Shown here piece after piece: positions 31,381 through 44,785 of a stretch of 49,757 nt of DNA. Source of the DNA: Gemmatimonadetes bacterium 13_2_20CM_2_65_7. GTDB taxonomy: Bacteria; Gemmatimonadota; Gemmatimonadetes; Gemmatimonadales; GWC2-71-9. The number at the start of each line of letters is the position of its first letter. The stretch's first letter is position 1. The notes under the pieces were generated by a model, which was not told the DNA's origin, ran no database searches, and saw only the letters and a program-made list of their open reading frames with translations. The stretch is from the NCBI GenBank assembly GCA_001915025.1, contig MNDR01000056.1:9781-59537 (forward strand), in the 5' to 3' direction. The translations under genes and the position numbers were made by a program.

Positions 31381-32611
31381 GCAAACATTCCGGTCCGCAT
31401 CCCGCGCCCGTGTCGGCGTCATCTTCTTTACGGTCCTGATCGACCTGATCGGATTCGGAATTGTCTTGCCGATCTTGCCGTATTACGCGCAACGCTTCGG
31501 CGCGGCGGGGCTGGGGTACGGCGCGATGATCGGCGTTTACTCGTTGATGCAGTTCGTCGCGACGGCATTGCTCGGCAAACTCTCCGACCGCATCGGCCGC
31601 CGGCCGGTCCTGCTGACGACGATGCTCGTCAACGCGGTCGGCTATACGCTGTTCGCGTTCGCCGGATCGTACTGGGTGTTGTTCCTGTCGCGCGTGGTCT
31701 CGGGATTTGCGGGCGGCAACATTTCCGCGGCCCAGGCCTATATAGCGGACATCACGTCCCCGGCGGAGCGGTCGCGCGGCATGGGCATTGTCGGCGCCGC
31801 GTTCGGCATCGGCTTCAGCATTGGGCCGGCCATCGGCGGATTCTCGGCGCACTACCTCGGCGCCACGGCCCCGGGGCTCGTCGCGGGCGGTCTCTCGCTC
31901 GCGAATTTCGTGTCGGCCTATTTCATCCTGCCGGAATCGCTCGCGCACGAGCATCGCGTGCGGCGCTCGCTCTTTGATCTCGGACACATTGGCGAGGCGA
32001 TCTCGCGCCCTCGCCTCCGTCCGCTCCTGTCGGTTTGGGCGCTGGTGCCGTTCGCGTTCGCGGGGTACACGGTTGTGCTGCCGCTGCATGCGAGCCGGGT
32101 ACTGGGTTGGCGGGAGCGCGAGCTCGCGATCCTCTTCACGATCATCGGAGTCACAGCCGCGGCAGTGCAGGGCTACTTCTTTGGAAAAATCGTGCGCTGG
32201 TCCGGGGAGCGTGCGCTCGTCGTCGTCGGAACCTTTGGGATGGCGCTGTCGATCGCCGTCGTTCCTCTCCTGCCGACATCAGCACTGCTCTACGCCTGGA
32301 CGTTCGTGCTGGCGCTGTCGAACAGCGTATTCTCCCCCGCGGCGACGGGCCTAGTGTCTGTGTACGCGGAGCGCAATGAGCAGGGCACAGTACTCGGAGC
32401 GGCACAGGCCATCGGAGCGCTGGGCCGAACGGCGGGTCCACCCGTCATCGGAACCGTGTACGACGTCGTGAATGGAAACACGTCGTTCGCGCTTGCGGGC
32501 GCGGTCATGGTGCTCGCCGGTCTCGCCGCGCTCCGACTCGCGCCCGTCGCTCACGGTGAGCCGCGTCACGCTCCGACGGGTCCTCCGACGCCGTCAACTC
32601 CTAGCATGTGA
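31373..32611 (+). CDS. MFS transporter, TetA/multidrug efflux-like
   Basis: 412 residues and about twelve transmembrane helices. The sequence IDLIGFGIVLPILPYYAQRFGA is the TM1 region of the DHA1 drug:H+ antiporter group, and LLGKLSDRIGRRPVLL is the A-like loop 2-3 motif (G-x-x-S-D-R-x-G-R-R). The helix 5 region GFSIGPAIGG resembles the antiporter motif C. It resembles tetracycline-efflux proteins in outline but could export other compounds. Overlaps the EamA gene by 8 bases. A terminator follows at 32701. Confidence 0.9.
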   Translation: MPEQTFRSASRARVGVIFFTVLIDLIGFGIVLPILPYYAQRFGAAGLGYGAMIGVYSLMQFVATALLGKLSDRIGRRPVLLTTMLVNAVGYTLFAFAGSYWVLFLSRVVSGFAGGNISAAQAYIADITSPAERSRGMGIVGAAFGIGFSIGPAIGGFSAHYLGATAPGLVAGGLSLANFVSAYFILPESLAHEHRVRRSLFDLGHIGEAISRPRLRPLLSVWALVPFAFAGYTVVLPLHASRVLGWRERELAILFTIIGVTAAAVQGYFFGKIVRWSGERALVVVGTFGMALSIAVVPLLPTSALLYAWTFVLALSNSVFSPAATGLVSVYAERNEQGTVLGAAQAIGALGRTAGPPVIGTVYDVVNGNTSFALAGAVMVLAGLAALRLAPVAHGEPRHAPTGPPTPSTPSM

Positions 32612-32700
32612 GGGACGAGGATCAAGATCATGACGACGTGGCGGATCATGAGATGGAAGCTGCAGAACCGTAGGACCTGGAAAGACTCGTAGTAGGCAAC

Positions 32701-32733
32701 GGGGGTTGGGACCTTCTGTCCTGACCCCCTTTT
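32701..32733 (+). terminator. Intrinsic terminator after the EamA-MFS unit
   Basis: GGGGGT (32701-32706) pairs with ACCCCC (32724-32729), with inner GGAC/GTCC pairing, and is followed by TTTT (32730-32733). It separates the transporter unit from the EF-G2 gene. The surrounding 32612-32800 stretch holds no gene I can support; AGGAG-like sequence precedes the EF-G2 start. Confidence 0.75.
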
Positions 32734-32800
32734 GCATAGCCTAGCCCTCATTTCACCCCTCCGTCATATTTCTTTCCCCCTCGCAGGAGAGTAGCGCTGT

Positions 32801-34897
32801 ATGCGCGTGTACAAGACTCCGGAGATCCGCAACGTGGCCGTCGTGGGCCACGGCGCGAGCGGCAAGACCTCCCTGGTCGATGCCCTCGCGTTCGTGGCCG
32901 GAACGAGCAAACGACATGGATCTGTAAAGGACGGCACGGCCCTCACCGATTACACCGCAGACGAAATCGAACGCAAATACTCCATCAATCTCGCCATCGC
33001 GGTCGCCGAGTGGATGGACACGAAGGTCAACCTGATCGACACCCCCGGATATCTCGACTTCACCGGCGATGCGCTCGCGGGCGTCTACGCCGCGGACTCC
33101 GCAGTGGTGGTGCTGTCCGCGACCGCCGGCGTCGAAGTCGGGACCGAGAAGGTCTGGGACTATTGCGAGCGCCGCTCGCTTCCCCGGTTGTTCTTCGTCT
33201 CCCTGATGGACAAGGAGCACGCCAACTTCGAGCGCGTCTTCACGCAGATCAAAGAACAGCTCACCCCCAAAGTGATTCCTGTGGAGATCCCGGTCGGCGA
33301 AGGCCTCGAATTCCACGGGATCATCAATCTCTTCTCGAAGAAGGCGCACCTCTACAAGAAGGGCACGAAGGCCGGCGAATACGACGAGGTCGACGTCCCG
33401 GACGAGTACCAGGACCGCTTTGAGAAGTACTCGCAGGAGCTGATCGAGAGCATCGCCGCGACGGACGACACGCTGCTCGAGCGTTACCTCGGCGGGGAAG
33501 AGATCGGACGCGACGAAGCGATCGCCGCCATGAAGTCCGGCATGGCGCGCGGGGAGCTCTTCCCGCTGTTCTGCGGCGCCGCCGAGCTCACCTACGGCAC
33601 CCGCGCGCTGCTCACGAAGATCGTCGAGCTGTGTCCCGCGCCGACTGAGCGGCCGCCGGTCGAGGCGCAGAAGTGGGGCAGCGCGGAACGCCAGACGCTG
33701 AAGGCCGACGACTCGGGTCCCCTCGCGGCGCAGGTCTTCAAGACGGTCTCTGAGCCGCACGTTGGTGACGTCACGCTCTTCCGCATTTACTCAGGCGCCG
33801 TCAAGAACGGACAGGACATCTGGAATGCACCGCGGGAAGTCGCGGAGAAACTGAACCACCTCTGCGTCGCGATCGGCAAGGATCGGATCGAGGTTCCCGA
33901 GCTGCATTCCGGCGACATCGGCGTGGTGGCGAAGCTGCGCGACACCCACACCAACGACACCCTGTCGACCAAGGACAAAGGTCTCGTCCTGCCGAAGATC
34001 CCGTTCCCCGAGCCGGTGATTACGGTGGCGGTGGAAGTGAAACAGCGGGGAGAAGAGGACAAGCTCTCGACGGGTCTGCACAAGCTGCACGAGGAGGATC
34101 CCACGTTCCATCACGAGTACAACGGTGAGCTGGCACAGACCCTTATCCGTGGTCTCGGCGAGCGACATCTCGAGATCGTGGTGGGGCGTCTGGCGCGCAA
34201 ATTCGGCGTGCACGCGCAGACCACGAAGCCCAAAGTCGCCTACCGTGAGACGTTCCGCGGCAAATCAGAGGGACAAGGGAAACACAAGAAACAGACGGGT
34301 GGCCGCGGTCAATACGGCGACTGCTGGATTCGGATCGCACCGCTGCCACGTGGGTCGGGCGTGCAGTTCGTGGACGAAATCGTCGGCGGTGTCATCCCGC
34401 GGCAGTACATCCCGGCCGTCGAGCGGGGCGTTGTCGAGGCCGCGCACAAGGGACCTGTCGCGGGCTATCCCGTCGTGGACTTCAAGGTGGAGCTGTACGA
34501 TGGCTCCTACCACGACGTCGACTCAAATGAAATGTCGTTCAAGATGGCCGGCATCCTGGCGTTCCGAAACGTGAGCCCGGCAGCGCGACCCGTGCTGCTC
34601 GAGCCGATCATGGAGATCGAAGTCTGGACCCCCGACGAGTACCAGGGCGCCGTGATGGGCGACATCTCCTCCCGGCGCGGGCAGATCATGGGCACGGAGA
34701 AGGACGGCCGGCTGACCAAGGTGAGAGCGCTCGTCCCCGAGGCGGAGCTCGATCGCTACGCAACGACACTGCATTCGATCACCCACGGCCGCGGCACGTA
34801 CAAGATGAAATTCCACGTCTATCAGGATGCGCCGCCGGAGATCGCGGCGAAGATAACGGAAGCCCGGAAGAAGGAGCTCGAGGAAACCAGAGCCTAA
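32801..34897 (+). CDS. Elongation factor G-like protein EF-G2
   Basis: 698 residues, the full EF-G length. G1 is GHGASGKT (16-23), G3 DTPGYLD (about 80), but the G4 position normally N-K-x-D reads SLMDKEH (about 134), so guanine recognition may differ. Domain II-V features include TGGRGQYGDCWIRI, GFFR-like GGVIPRQYIPAVERG and the domain V RRGQIMG. The divergent G4 and sequence mark it as the EF-G2/FusA2 branch rather than the main translocase; such paralogues have been linked to ribosome rescue or show weak GTPase activity. It lies outside any ribosomal-protein operon and its stop abuts the next start codon. Confidence 0.9.
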   Translation: MRVYKTPEIRNVAVVGHGASGKTSLVDALAFVAGTSKRHGSVKDGTALTDYTADEIERKYSINLAIAVAEWMDTKVNLIDTPGYLDFTGDALAGVYAADSAVVVLSATAGVEVGTEKVWDYCERRSLPRLFFVSLMDKEHANFERVFTQIKEQLTPKVIPVEIPVGEGLEFHGIINLFSKKAHLYKKGTKAGEYDEVDVPDEYQDRFEKYSQELIESIAATDDTLLERYLGGEEIGRDEAIAAMKSGMARGELFPLFCGAAELTYGTRALLTKIVELCPAPTERPPVEAQKWGSAERQTLKADDSGPLAAQVFKTVSEPHVGDVTLFRIYSGAVKNGQDIWNAPREVAEKLNHLCVAIGKDRIEVPELHSGDIGVVAKLRDTHTNDTLSTKDKGLVLPKIPFPEPVITVAVEVKQRGEEDKLSTGLHKLHEEDPTFHHEYNGELAQTLIRGLGERHLEIVVGRLARKFGVHAQTTKPKVAYRETFRGKSEGQGKHKKQTGGRGQYGDCWIRIAPLPRGSGVQFVDEIVGGVIPRQYIPAVERGVVEAAHKGPVAGYPVVDFKVELYDGSYHDVDSNEMSFKMAGILAFRNVSPAARPVLLEPIMEIEVWTPDEYQGAVMGDISSRRGQIMGTEKDGRLTKVRALVPEAELDRYATTLHSITHGRGTYKMKFHVYQDAPPEIAAKITEARKKELEETRA

Positions 34898-36253
34898 ATG
34901 CTCTCGCGCTGGCTGCGCCTCTGGTTTGGATTCCGCGACCCCGTCAGTCGCGGGACGTATTTCCGGCACGGCGCCGGCCTGATGGCATTCAAGTACGCCG
35001 TCGATGGGCTGCTGGTGTGGACGTTCGCCGGCAGATTCTGGACTCCACTCGATTACGCGAATCCGTTGTGGAGCGCCCGCTATGAGCTGTTGCGCGGCGC
35101 TCCATCGTGGCTGCCGCCACTGATGGTGGCGATCGCGCTTCCGTTCGTATGGATCGGCGTCAGCATGACGATGCGCCGGGCCGTCGATGCCGGCTCGAGT
35201 CCGTGGACCGCGCTGATGTTCTTCGTGCCGCTGCTGAACTTCGTCCTGATGGCGGTGTTGTCGCTCGTGCCGTCGGCCTCCCGGGTCGAGTGGCCGGTCG
35301 AGCTGCCGCCCCCGGCCGTCGACGAGCGGCTCAAGAGTGCGATGCTCGGTGTGGCCGCCTCGCTGGGAATCACGCTCGTCACCGTGGGCGTCGGGGTCTA
35401 CCTGCGGCGCAGCTATTCGACGGGGCTGTTCCTCGGCGTGCCCTTCACGATCGGGTACATCAGCTCGTACATCTACAATTACAACTATTCGCGCCCTGCC
35501 GGGCAGTCGATCATGATTGCCCTCGCCAGCGTCACCATCGCGGCCGGCGCCCTCGTCGTCTTCGCCTTGGAAGGCGTCGTCTGCGTGGCGATGGCACTCC
35601 CCATCGCGTTGGCCATCGCGTTCCCCGGTGCTGTCCTGGGACGGATGATTGCCCGGCGGGGTGTGCACGCGGGCGCGGGAGCGGGGATGGCGCTCATCGT
35701 CCCGCTCTTCATCGGCGTCGAGCCCCGCGTCGAGCCGCCCGTCCATGAGGTCCTAACGGTCGTCGAAATTGCGGCGCCTCCGGAAGTCGTATGGCGTCAC
35801 GTCGTCTCATTCCCCGACCTGCCGGCACCCACTGAAGCGCTGTTCCGCGCGGGCGTCGCGGCGCCGATGCGCGCACGCATCGACGGCCGCGGCGTTGGAG
35901 CAATTCGCCACTGCGACTTCACGACGGGGAGCTTCGTCGAGCCGATTACGGCGTGGGAGGAGAATCGCTTGCTGGCATTCGACATCACCGAGCAGGCGCC
36001 GCCGATGTCCGAGTGGAGTCCGTATCGTGACCTGCATCCGCCGCACTTGGGCGGCTACTTTCGCGCGACCCACGGCGAGTTCCGGCTCACGCCGCTGCCG
36101 GGCGGCCGTACGCGCCTCGAGGGGCGCACGGCGTACGTCGTGGATATGTTCCCTCAGCGCTATTGGACACTGCCCGCAGGCCGCATCGTCGCGGCCATCC
36201 ACGAGCGCGTCTTGCGACACATCGCGGCCCTGGCCGAGGAGGAAGAGCCCTGA
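34898..36253 (+). CDS. Membrane protein fusing a DUF805-like region and an SRPBCC (polyketide-cyclase-like) domain
   Basis: 451 residues. The N-terminal half (about 1-265) has around seven hydrophobic segments; FRDPVSRGTYFRHGAGLMAFKYAVD and RRAVDAGSSPWTALMFFVPLLNF match the DUF805 pattern, and the SYIYNYNYSRPAGQ loop is in the second membrane block. The C-terminal half (about 285-445) begins with EVLTVVEIAAPPEVVWRHVVSFPDLP, the first strand and helices of the START/SRPBCC fold used for hydrophobic ligand binding, and ends VLRHIAALAEEEE. The fusion suggests a membrane-tethered lipid or hydrophobe binder. Starts directly after the EF-G2 stop. Function unknown. Confidence 0.8.
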   Translation: MLSRWLRLWFGFRDPVSRGTYFRHGAGLMAFKYAVDGLLVWTFAGRFWTPLDYANPLWSARYELLRGAPSWLPPLMVAIALPFVWIGVSMTMRRAVDAGSSPWTALMFFVPLLNFVLMAVLSLVPSASRVEWPVELPPPAVDERLKSAMLGVAASLGITLVTVGVGVYLRRSYSTGLFLGVPFTIGYISSYIYNYNYSRPAGQSIMIALASVTIAAGALVVFALEGVVCVAMALPIALAIAFPGAVLGRMIARRGVHAGAGAGMALIVPLFIGVEPRVEPPVHEVLTVVEIAAPPEVVWRHVVSFPDLPAPTEALFRAGVAAPMRARIDGRGVGAIRHCDFTTGSFVEPITAWEENRLLAFDITEQAPPMSEWSPYRDLHPPHLGGYFRATHGEFRLTPLPGGRTRLEGRTAYVVDMFPQRYWTLPAGRIVAAIHERVLRHIAALAEEEEP

Positions 36254-37224
36254 TGAGAGCGACCGTGCTCTGTACGACCCTTGCCGTCGCAGCGGCCTGC
36301 CAGCCCCTCGATCGGAAGCGGCAGGGCGCTCACGTTGCCGACACCGTCGCGGCCGATACCGCGCGCGTCGTGCCGCCGCCGCCCGCCGCGCCCGGCGCCA
36401 CTCGGATCCTGACGGTGGCCGGCTTCTCCTCGCCGGAGTCGGTGCTGCACGACTCGACGCAGGACATCTACTTCGTGTCCAACATCAACGGCAGCCCGAC
36501 GGCGAAGGACAACAACGGTTTCATCAGCCGCGTGCGGCCCGACGGGGCGATCGAGAACCTCAAGTTCATCGAAGGTGGCCGTGCCGGTGTGACGCTCAGT
36601 GCGCCGAAGGGCCTGGCGGTGACCGGGGACACGCTGTGGGTGACAGACATCGACAGGATACGCGCGTTCAGTGCGCGGACTGGGGCCCCGTTGGACAGCG
36701 TCAGGCTCGACACCGCGGGGGCCGTCTTCTTGAATGACATCGCAATCGCCACCACCGGCGCGATCTACGTCACCGATACGGGGATTCGGTTCGACGACGT
36801 GGGCAACGTGCTGCACCCGGGACCGGACCGCGTGTTCCGCATCGGTCCTGACCGCAAGGTGACAGTCGCTGCGCGGGGCGACAGCCTCGGCTGGCCGAAC
36901 GGGATTACCGTAGACCCCGTCGGCAAACGGTTCATCATCGTCTCGTTTGGGCCGACCAAATCGGTGCTCGCGTGGAAGCCGGGGGATCGTGCGCCTCGCG
37001 TCATCGCCAAGGGCGCCGGCGGCTTCGACGGCGTTGTGGTAACCGGCACACGGATCCTAGTGTCGAGCTGGACCGATTCGACCGTGTCCGCGTACGAGAC
37101 GGGCCAGGAAGTGAAGGTGATCACCGGGGTGCCGAGCCCGGCCGACATCGGCTACGACGCGAAGCGCAATCGCGTCCTGATTCCGATTCTCACGGGCAAT
37201 CGAGTCGAAATTTGGCAGTTGTGA
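36253..37224 (+). CDS. SMP-30/NHL-type beta-propeller lipoprotein
   Basis: 323 residues from ATG 36253 (TGATG overlap). A lipoprotein signal MRATVLCTTLAVAAAC ends in lipobox AAAC, followed by a Pro-rich linker. The rest shows repeated propeller blades: SPESVLHDSTQDIYFVSNINGSP, APKGLAVTGDTLWVTDIDRI, FLNDIAIATTGAIYVTDTGIRF, WPNGITVDPVGKRFIIVSFGP, and SPADIGYDAKRNRVLIPILTGNRVEIW. This is the pattern of SMP-30/gluconolactonase or NHL propellers. A lactonase activity is not assured; the usual metal-ligand residues cannot be assigned by eye. Likely anchored at the outer leaflet of a membrane. Confidence 0.8.
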   Translation: MRATVLCTTLAVAAACQPLDRKRQGAHVADTVAADTARVVPPPPAAPGATRILTVAGFSSPESVLHDSTQDIYFVSNINGSPTAKDNNGFISRVRPDGAIENLKFIEGGRAGVTLSAPKGLAVTGDTLWVTDIDRIRAFSARTGAPLDSVRLDTAGAVFLNDIAIATTGAIYVTDTGIRFDDVGNVLHPGPDRVFRIGPDRKVTVAARGDSLGWPNGITVDPVGKRFIIVSFGPTKSVLAWKPGDRAPRVIAKGAGGFDGVVVTGTRILVSSWTDSTVSAYETGQEVKVITGVPSPADIGYDAKRNRVLIPILTGNRVEIWQL

Positions 37225-37237
37225 CGTTTACGTGTCG

Positions 37238-38242
37238 TCAGGGGGTGAGGCCAGGCTCCTGCTGTGTCAGACAGTGCAGGGTGCCGAGCCCCCAGACGAG
37301 ATCCACCGCGTGAATCCCGACCACGGGCCGATCTGAGAAGCACTCGCCAAGAATTCCGAGGGCGGTTCGATCGTTGGGATCGTTGAAGGTCGGAGCCAGG
37401 ACGGCGGCGTTCGCGATGTAGAAGTTTGCATAACTGGCGGGCAGGCGGACGCCATCAAAGTAGAGCGGCCTGGGCATCGGGAGGTCGATCACCTCGATGC
37501 CCTTTCCCTGGAGTCTCTCGCGGTTCTCGGCGAGCGGTCTGTAGTTCACGTCCTTCGCATTGTCTTCCCGGCACAGCACCACCGTTCCCGAACTCACAAA
37601 GCGACAGATGTCATCGACGTGACCGTGCGTATCGTCACCCGCGATGCCTTTGCCCAGCCACAGCGTGTTCGTCACGCCGAGTGTGTCGCGCAGCACCGCC
37701 TCGATGTCCTGACGAGTGAACCCGGGGTTTCGCACCTGCACCTTCGTATCGAGCAGGCATTCTTCGGTCGTGAGCAGAGTGCCGCGACCATCGACGTCGA
37801 TGCTCCCGCCTTCGAGCACCATCTTGGCGTTGATCAGCGGCAGCTTGAATCGCTTCACCGCCAGCTCGGGAATCCTGTCGTCCTTCTTCCAATCCCTGTA
37901 CTTCGCCCACGCGTTGAAGTGAAAGCGCGCGACGGCGAGCAGCGGCTTCGCGCCGGTGGTGCGGACGAAGATCGGCCCGCAATCCCGGGTCCAGCCGCGG
38001 TTCGTCGGGAAGCGCAGAAAGTCGACGCGGGCGAGATCCACGCCGACCTTCTTGAGAATTCTGCCGGCCTGCGCTTGCTGGACCCGTGAGTTGACGAGGA
38101 TCCGAACGATTTCGCCGGCTGCCACATGCCTGACGATCTCGCCGAACACCCATGGGATTGGCGGAAACTTGCCCGGCCAGTCGCTGGCGTTGTGCGGCCA
38201 GGCGAGCCAGGTCGCTGCATGCCGCTCCCACTCGGCCGGCAT
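37238..38242 (-). CDS. aguA: Agmatine deiminase
   Basis: 334 residues from ATG 38242 (MPAEWERHAATWLAWPHN, the family's conserved opening); the longer open frame overlaps the upstream amidase gene. Porphyromonas-type peptidylarginine-deiminase fold: catalytic Cys324 in GTLHCLTQQ, with TRDCGPIFV, EGGSIDVDGRGTLL and GDDTHGHVDDICRF carrying the acid/base His and Asp residues. It hydrolyses agmatine to N-carbamoylputrescine and ammonia in the cytoplasm. The next enzyme, N-carbamoylputrescine amidase, is encoded immediately upstream (16 bases), so the pair makes putrescine from agmatine. A longer N-terminus from a non-standard start is possible. Confidence 0.93.
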   Translation of the reverse strand: MPAEWERHAATWLAWPHNASDWPGKFPPIPWVFGEIVRHVAAGEIVRILVNSRVQQAQAGRILKKVGVDLARVDFLRFPTNRGWTRDCGPIFVRTTGAKPLLAVARFHFNAWAKYRDWKKDDRIPELAVKRFKLPLINAKMVLEGGSIDVDGRGTLLTTEECLLDTKVQVRNPGFTRQDIEAVLRDTLGVTNTLWLGKGIAGDDTHGHVDDICRFVSSGTVVLCREDNAKDVNYRPLAENRERLQGKGIEVIDLPMPRPLYFDGVRLPASYANFYIANAAVLAPTFNDPNDRTALGILGECFSDRPVVGIHAVDLVWGLGTLHCLTQQEPGLTP

Positions 38243-38258
38243 GCGATAGAGCGGCGAA

Positions 38259-39155
38259 TTAGTCAGTGAGGAACCGGTGCTGGATACCGTCGTACGCGTC
38301 GGTGCGGCGGTCGCGCAGGAACGGCCAGTTGCGGCGCACTTCCTCGATGCGGGCGAGGTCCACCTCGGCAATGATGAGTTGTTCGGTCTCGCCGGCCTCC
38401 GCCACCACGACGCCGAAGGGATCGCAGACGAACGAGTGTCCCCAGAACTCGATGCCTGCCCCCTGGCCATCGAGCCGCTCGAAGCCAACGCGATTCACGG
38501 CCGCGACCCAGCAGCCGTTTGCGATCGCGTGGCTGCGCTGGATCGTCTTCCAGGCATCGAGCTGCTGCGGTCCATACTGCTCCTTCTCGGCGGGATGCCA
38601 GCCGATCGTGGTGGGATAGAGAAGGATGTTTGCGCCTTGCAGTGCGGTGAGCCGGGCGCCTTCCGGATACCACTGGTCCCAGCAAACGAGCGTGCCAATC
38701 GGACCGACCTTCGTGTCGAACGCGCGAAAGCCAAGATCGCCGGGGGTGAAATAGAACTTCTCGTAATACGCGGGATCATCCGGGATGTGCATCTTCCGGT
38801 AGATACCTTTGACCTTCCCATCGGCGTCGATGACGGCCGCGGTGTTGTGATACAAGCCGGGCGCGCGGCGCTCGAACAGCGATGCGATCACCACGACGCC
38901 GGCGTCGCGCGCGACACGCCCGAGCTTCTCAGTGCTCGGCCCGGGGACCGCTTCGGCGAGATCGAACAATGCGTGATCTTCGCGCTGGCCGATGTATTGG
39001 GTGCGGAAGAGCTCCGGCAGGCAAACAAGAGCGGCGCCTTGCCGCGCCGCTTCTTTGATGCGCGCCACCGCCTTGGTGAGATTCGCCTCTGGATCGGCAC
39101 TCATGCTCATCTGTACGAGACCGATCTTGAACTTCGTCGGCAGGGGCGTTGCCAT
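38259..39155 (-). CDS. aguB: N-carbamoylputrescine amidase (nitrilase superfamily)
   Basis: 298 residues from ATG 39155. The catalytic triad of the carbon-nitrogen hydrolase superfamily is present: E48 (VCLPELF), K121 (IYRKMHIPDDPAYYEKFYF) and C158 (GTLVCWDQWYPEGAR). The wording DDPAYYEKFYFTPGD and the neighbour agmatine deiminase specify N-carbamoylputrescine hydrolysis (to putrescine, CO2 and ammonia). It begins 5 bases after the glutamate synthase stop, so the three genes gltB-aguB-aguA may be one transcript, linking nitrogen assimilation with polyamine supply. The octameric family is cytoplasmic. Confidence 0.94.
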   Translation of the reverse strand: MATPLPTKFKIGLVQMSMSADPEANLTKAVARIKEAARQGAALVCLPELFRTQYIGQREDHALFDLAEAVPGPSTEKLGRVARDAGVVVIASLFERRAPGLYHNTAAVIDADGKVKGIYRKMHIPDDPAYYEKFYFTPGDLGFRAFDTKVGPIGTLVCWDQWYPEGARLTALQGANILLYPTTIGWHPAEKEQYGPQQLDAWKTIQRSHAIANGCWVAAVNRVGFERLDGQGAGIEFWGHSFVCDPFGVVVAEAGETEQLIIAEVDLARIEEVRRNWPFLRDRRTDAYDGIQHRFLTD

Positions 39156-39160
39156 GACGC

Positions 39161-43593
<4,433 letters not shown>

Positions 43594-43600
<7 letters not shown>

Positions 43601-43671
43601 ATCGCGCCCCGGCGCTCCCTCGGGAGGCCGATATTCAGAATGGCGTTCAGATGCGGTCGACAAGTGGTCAT
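43594..43671 (-). CDS. Possible leader peptide upstream of gltB
   Basis: A 25-codon ORF starting MTTCRPHLNAIL and ending GAIA before TGA (43596-43594). It precedes the terminator-like hairpin of gltB by 23 bases, the classic arrangement of a leader peptide and attenuator. No run of a single amino acid related to glutamate or glutamine is present and no clear ribosome-binding site is visible, so it may be chance. It overlaps the optional TTG start of gltB in another frame. Confidence 0.25.
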
Positions 43672-43693
43672 GTGTATTTCTATGCGTTGGACA

Positions 43694-44785
43694 TCATAAA
43701 TATGCAATCGCGGGACTTTCGTCAAGCGGCTGTTTGTAGTGGTACACCTTGCCTGCGTAGTTGCGCAGCACGATCTCGGTGTCGGTCACTTTGACCACGT
43801 ATTCGGGCAACAGCGGGATCTTGCCGCCGCCGCCCGGCGCGTCGATCACGAAATGCGGCACCGCCAGGCCCGACGTCCAGCCCCGTAGCGCCTTGATGAT
43901 CTCCAATCCCTTCTGCACGGTCGTGCGGAAGTGCTCGGCTCCGGCGACCTGGTCGCACATATAGATGTAGTAGGGCCGCACCCGCGCGACGAGCAGCCGC
44001 TGCATCAGCTCCTTCATCACGTCGGCGTCGTCGTTGACCCCTTTCAGCAGCACCGTCTGGCAGCCGAGCGGAATCCCGGCGTCGGCCAGCATGCCGAGGG
44101 CTTTGACGGCGGCGGGCGTCAGCTCGTCGGGGTGGTTGAAGTGCGTGTTGATGTACAGCGGGTGGTATTGCTTGAGGATCGCGCACAACTCCGGCGTAAT
44201 CCGCTCGGGCAGGTGGCAGGGGATGCGACTCCCGATGCGCAGCACCTCGAGATGCGGAATCGCCCGCAGCCGCTTGCAGATGTCGTCGATGCGGCGGTCG
44301 GACAAGAGCAGCGGATCGCCGCCCGACATGATGACGTCGCGGATCTCGTGGTGTTCCTCGAGGTAGCGAAACGCCGACTCGAGCTGCGACATCGGAATCT
44401 TTTCGGGATCTCCGACCTTCCGCCGGCGCGTGCAGAACCGGCAGTAAGACGCGCACACCGGCGACACGAGAAACAGCGCGCGATCGGGATAGCGGTGCGT
44501 GATGTTGGGAACGGGGGAGTTCGCGTCTTCCTCGAGCGAATCCACGAGGCCGTCGTGCACTTCCAGCTCTTGCACCGTGGGGACGTACTGCTTCCAGATG
44601 GGATCACCGGGCGATTGGATCAGATCGACCATCGCGGGCGAAATACGGAACTCGAAATTCTCAGCTGCCTGTCGCAGCCGCGCGATGTCCCCCCCCCCGA
44701 CGTGCTCGGGCCCGAAGCGGGCGGCAAGGGCTTCGAGGGAGGCGATGCTCTTCTTGCGCAGCAGCTCTTGCCAAGTCTCCGTCAC
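43694..44785 (-). CDS. kamA: Lysine 2,3-aminomutase family radical SAM enzyme (KamA)
   Basis: 363 residues from GTG 44785 (GTGA overlap). The radical SAM cluster motif is C111-x3-C115-x2-C118 (VCASYCRFC); VIMSGGDPLLLSD follows. PLP is held by K322 in DAPGGGGKIPLLPE, and D278 (CDQVAGAEHFRT) and D315 correspond to the two substrate-amino-group-binding aspartates of clostridial lysine 2,3-aminomutase, which favours lysine over the EpmB EF-P role. It would make beta-lysine from lysine. It is shorter than clostridial KamA (lacking a C-terminal part). It is the last gene of the ATP-grasp/GNAT operon; no EF-P or EpmA gene is nearby. Confidence 0.92.
   Translation of the reverse strand: MTETWQELLRKKSIASLEALAARFGPEHVGGGDIARLRQAAENFEFRISPAMVDLIQSPGDPIWKQYVPTVQELEVHDGLVDSLEEDANSPVPNITHRYPDRALFLVSPVCASYCRFCTRRRKVGDPEKIPMSQLESAFRYLEEHHEIRDVIMSGGDPLLLSDRRIDDICKRLRAIPHLEVLRIGSRIPCHLPERITPELCAILKQYHPLYINTHFNHPDELTPAAVKALGMLADAGIPLGCQTVLLKGVNDDADVMKELMQRLLVARVRPYYIYMCDQVAGAEHFRTTVQKGLEIIKALRGWTSGLAVPHFVIDAPGGGGKIPLLPEYVVKVTDTEIVLRNYAGKVYHYKQPLDESPAIAYL

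Noticed and set aside
32566-32751. Small minus-strand ORF between the MFS gene and EF-G2
   Set aside because: It spans the terminator hairpin and the end of the MFS gene, with no ribosome-binding site or recognisable domain.
34523-35746. 407-codon minus-strand frame opposite EF-G2 and the DUF805-SRPBCC gene
   Set aside because: His/Arg/Asp-rich low-complexity shadow typical of antisense GC-rich coding DNA.
43694-44785. EpmB (EF-P lysyl modification) identity for the KamA-like enzyme
   Set aside because: No efp or epmA nearby and both substrate-binding aspartates of lysine 2,3-aminomutase are retained.
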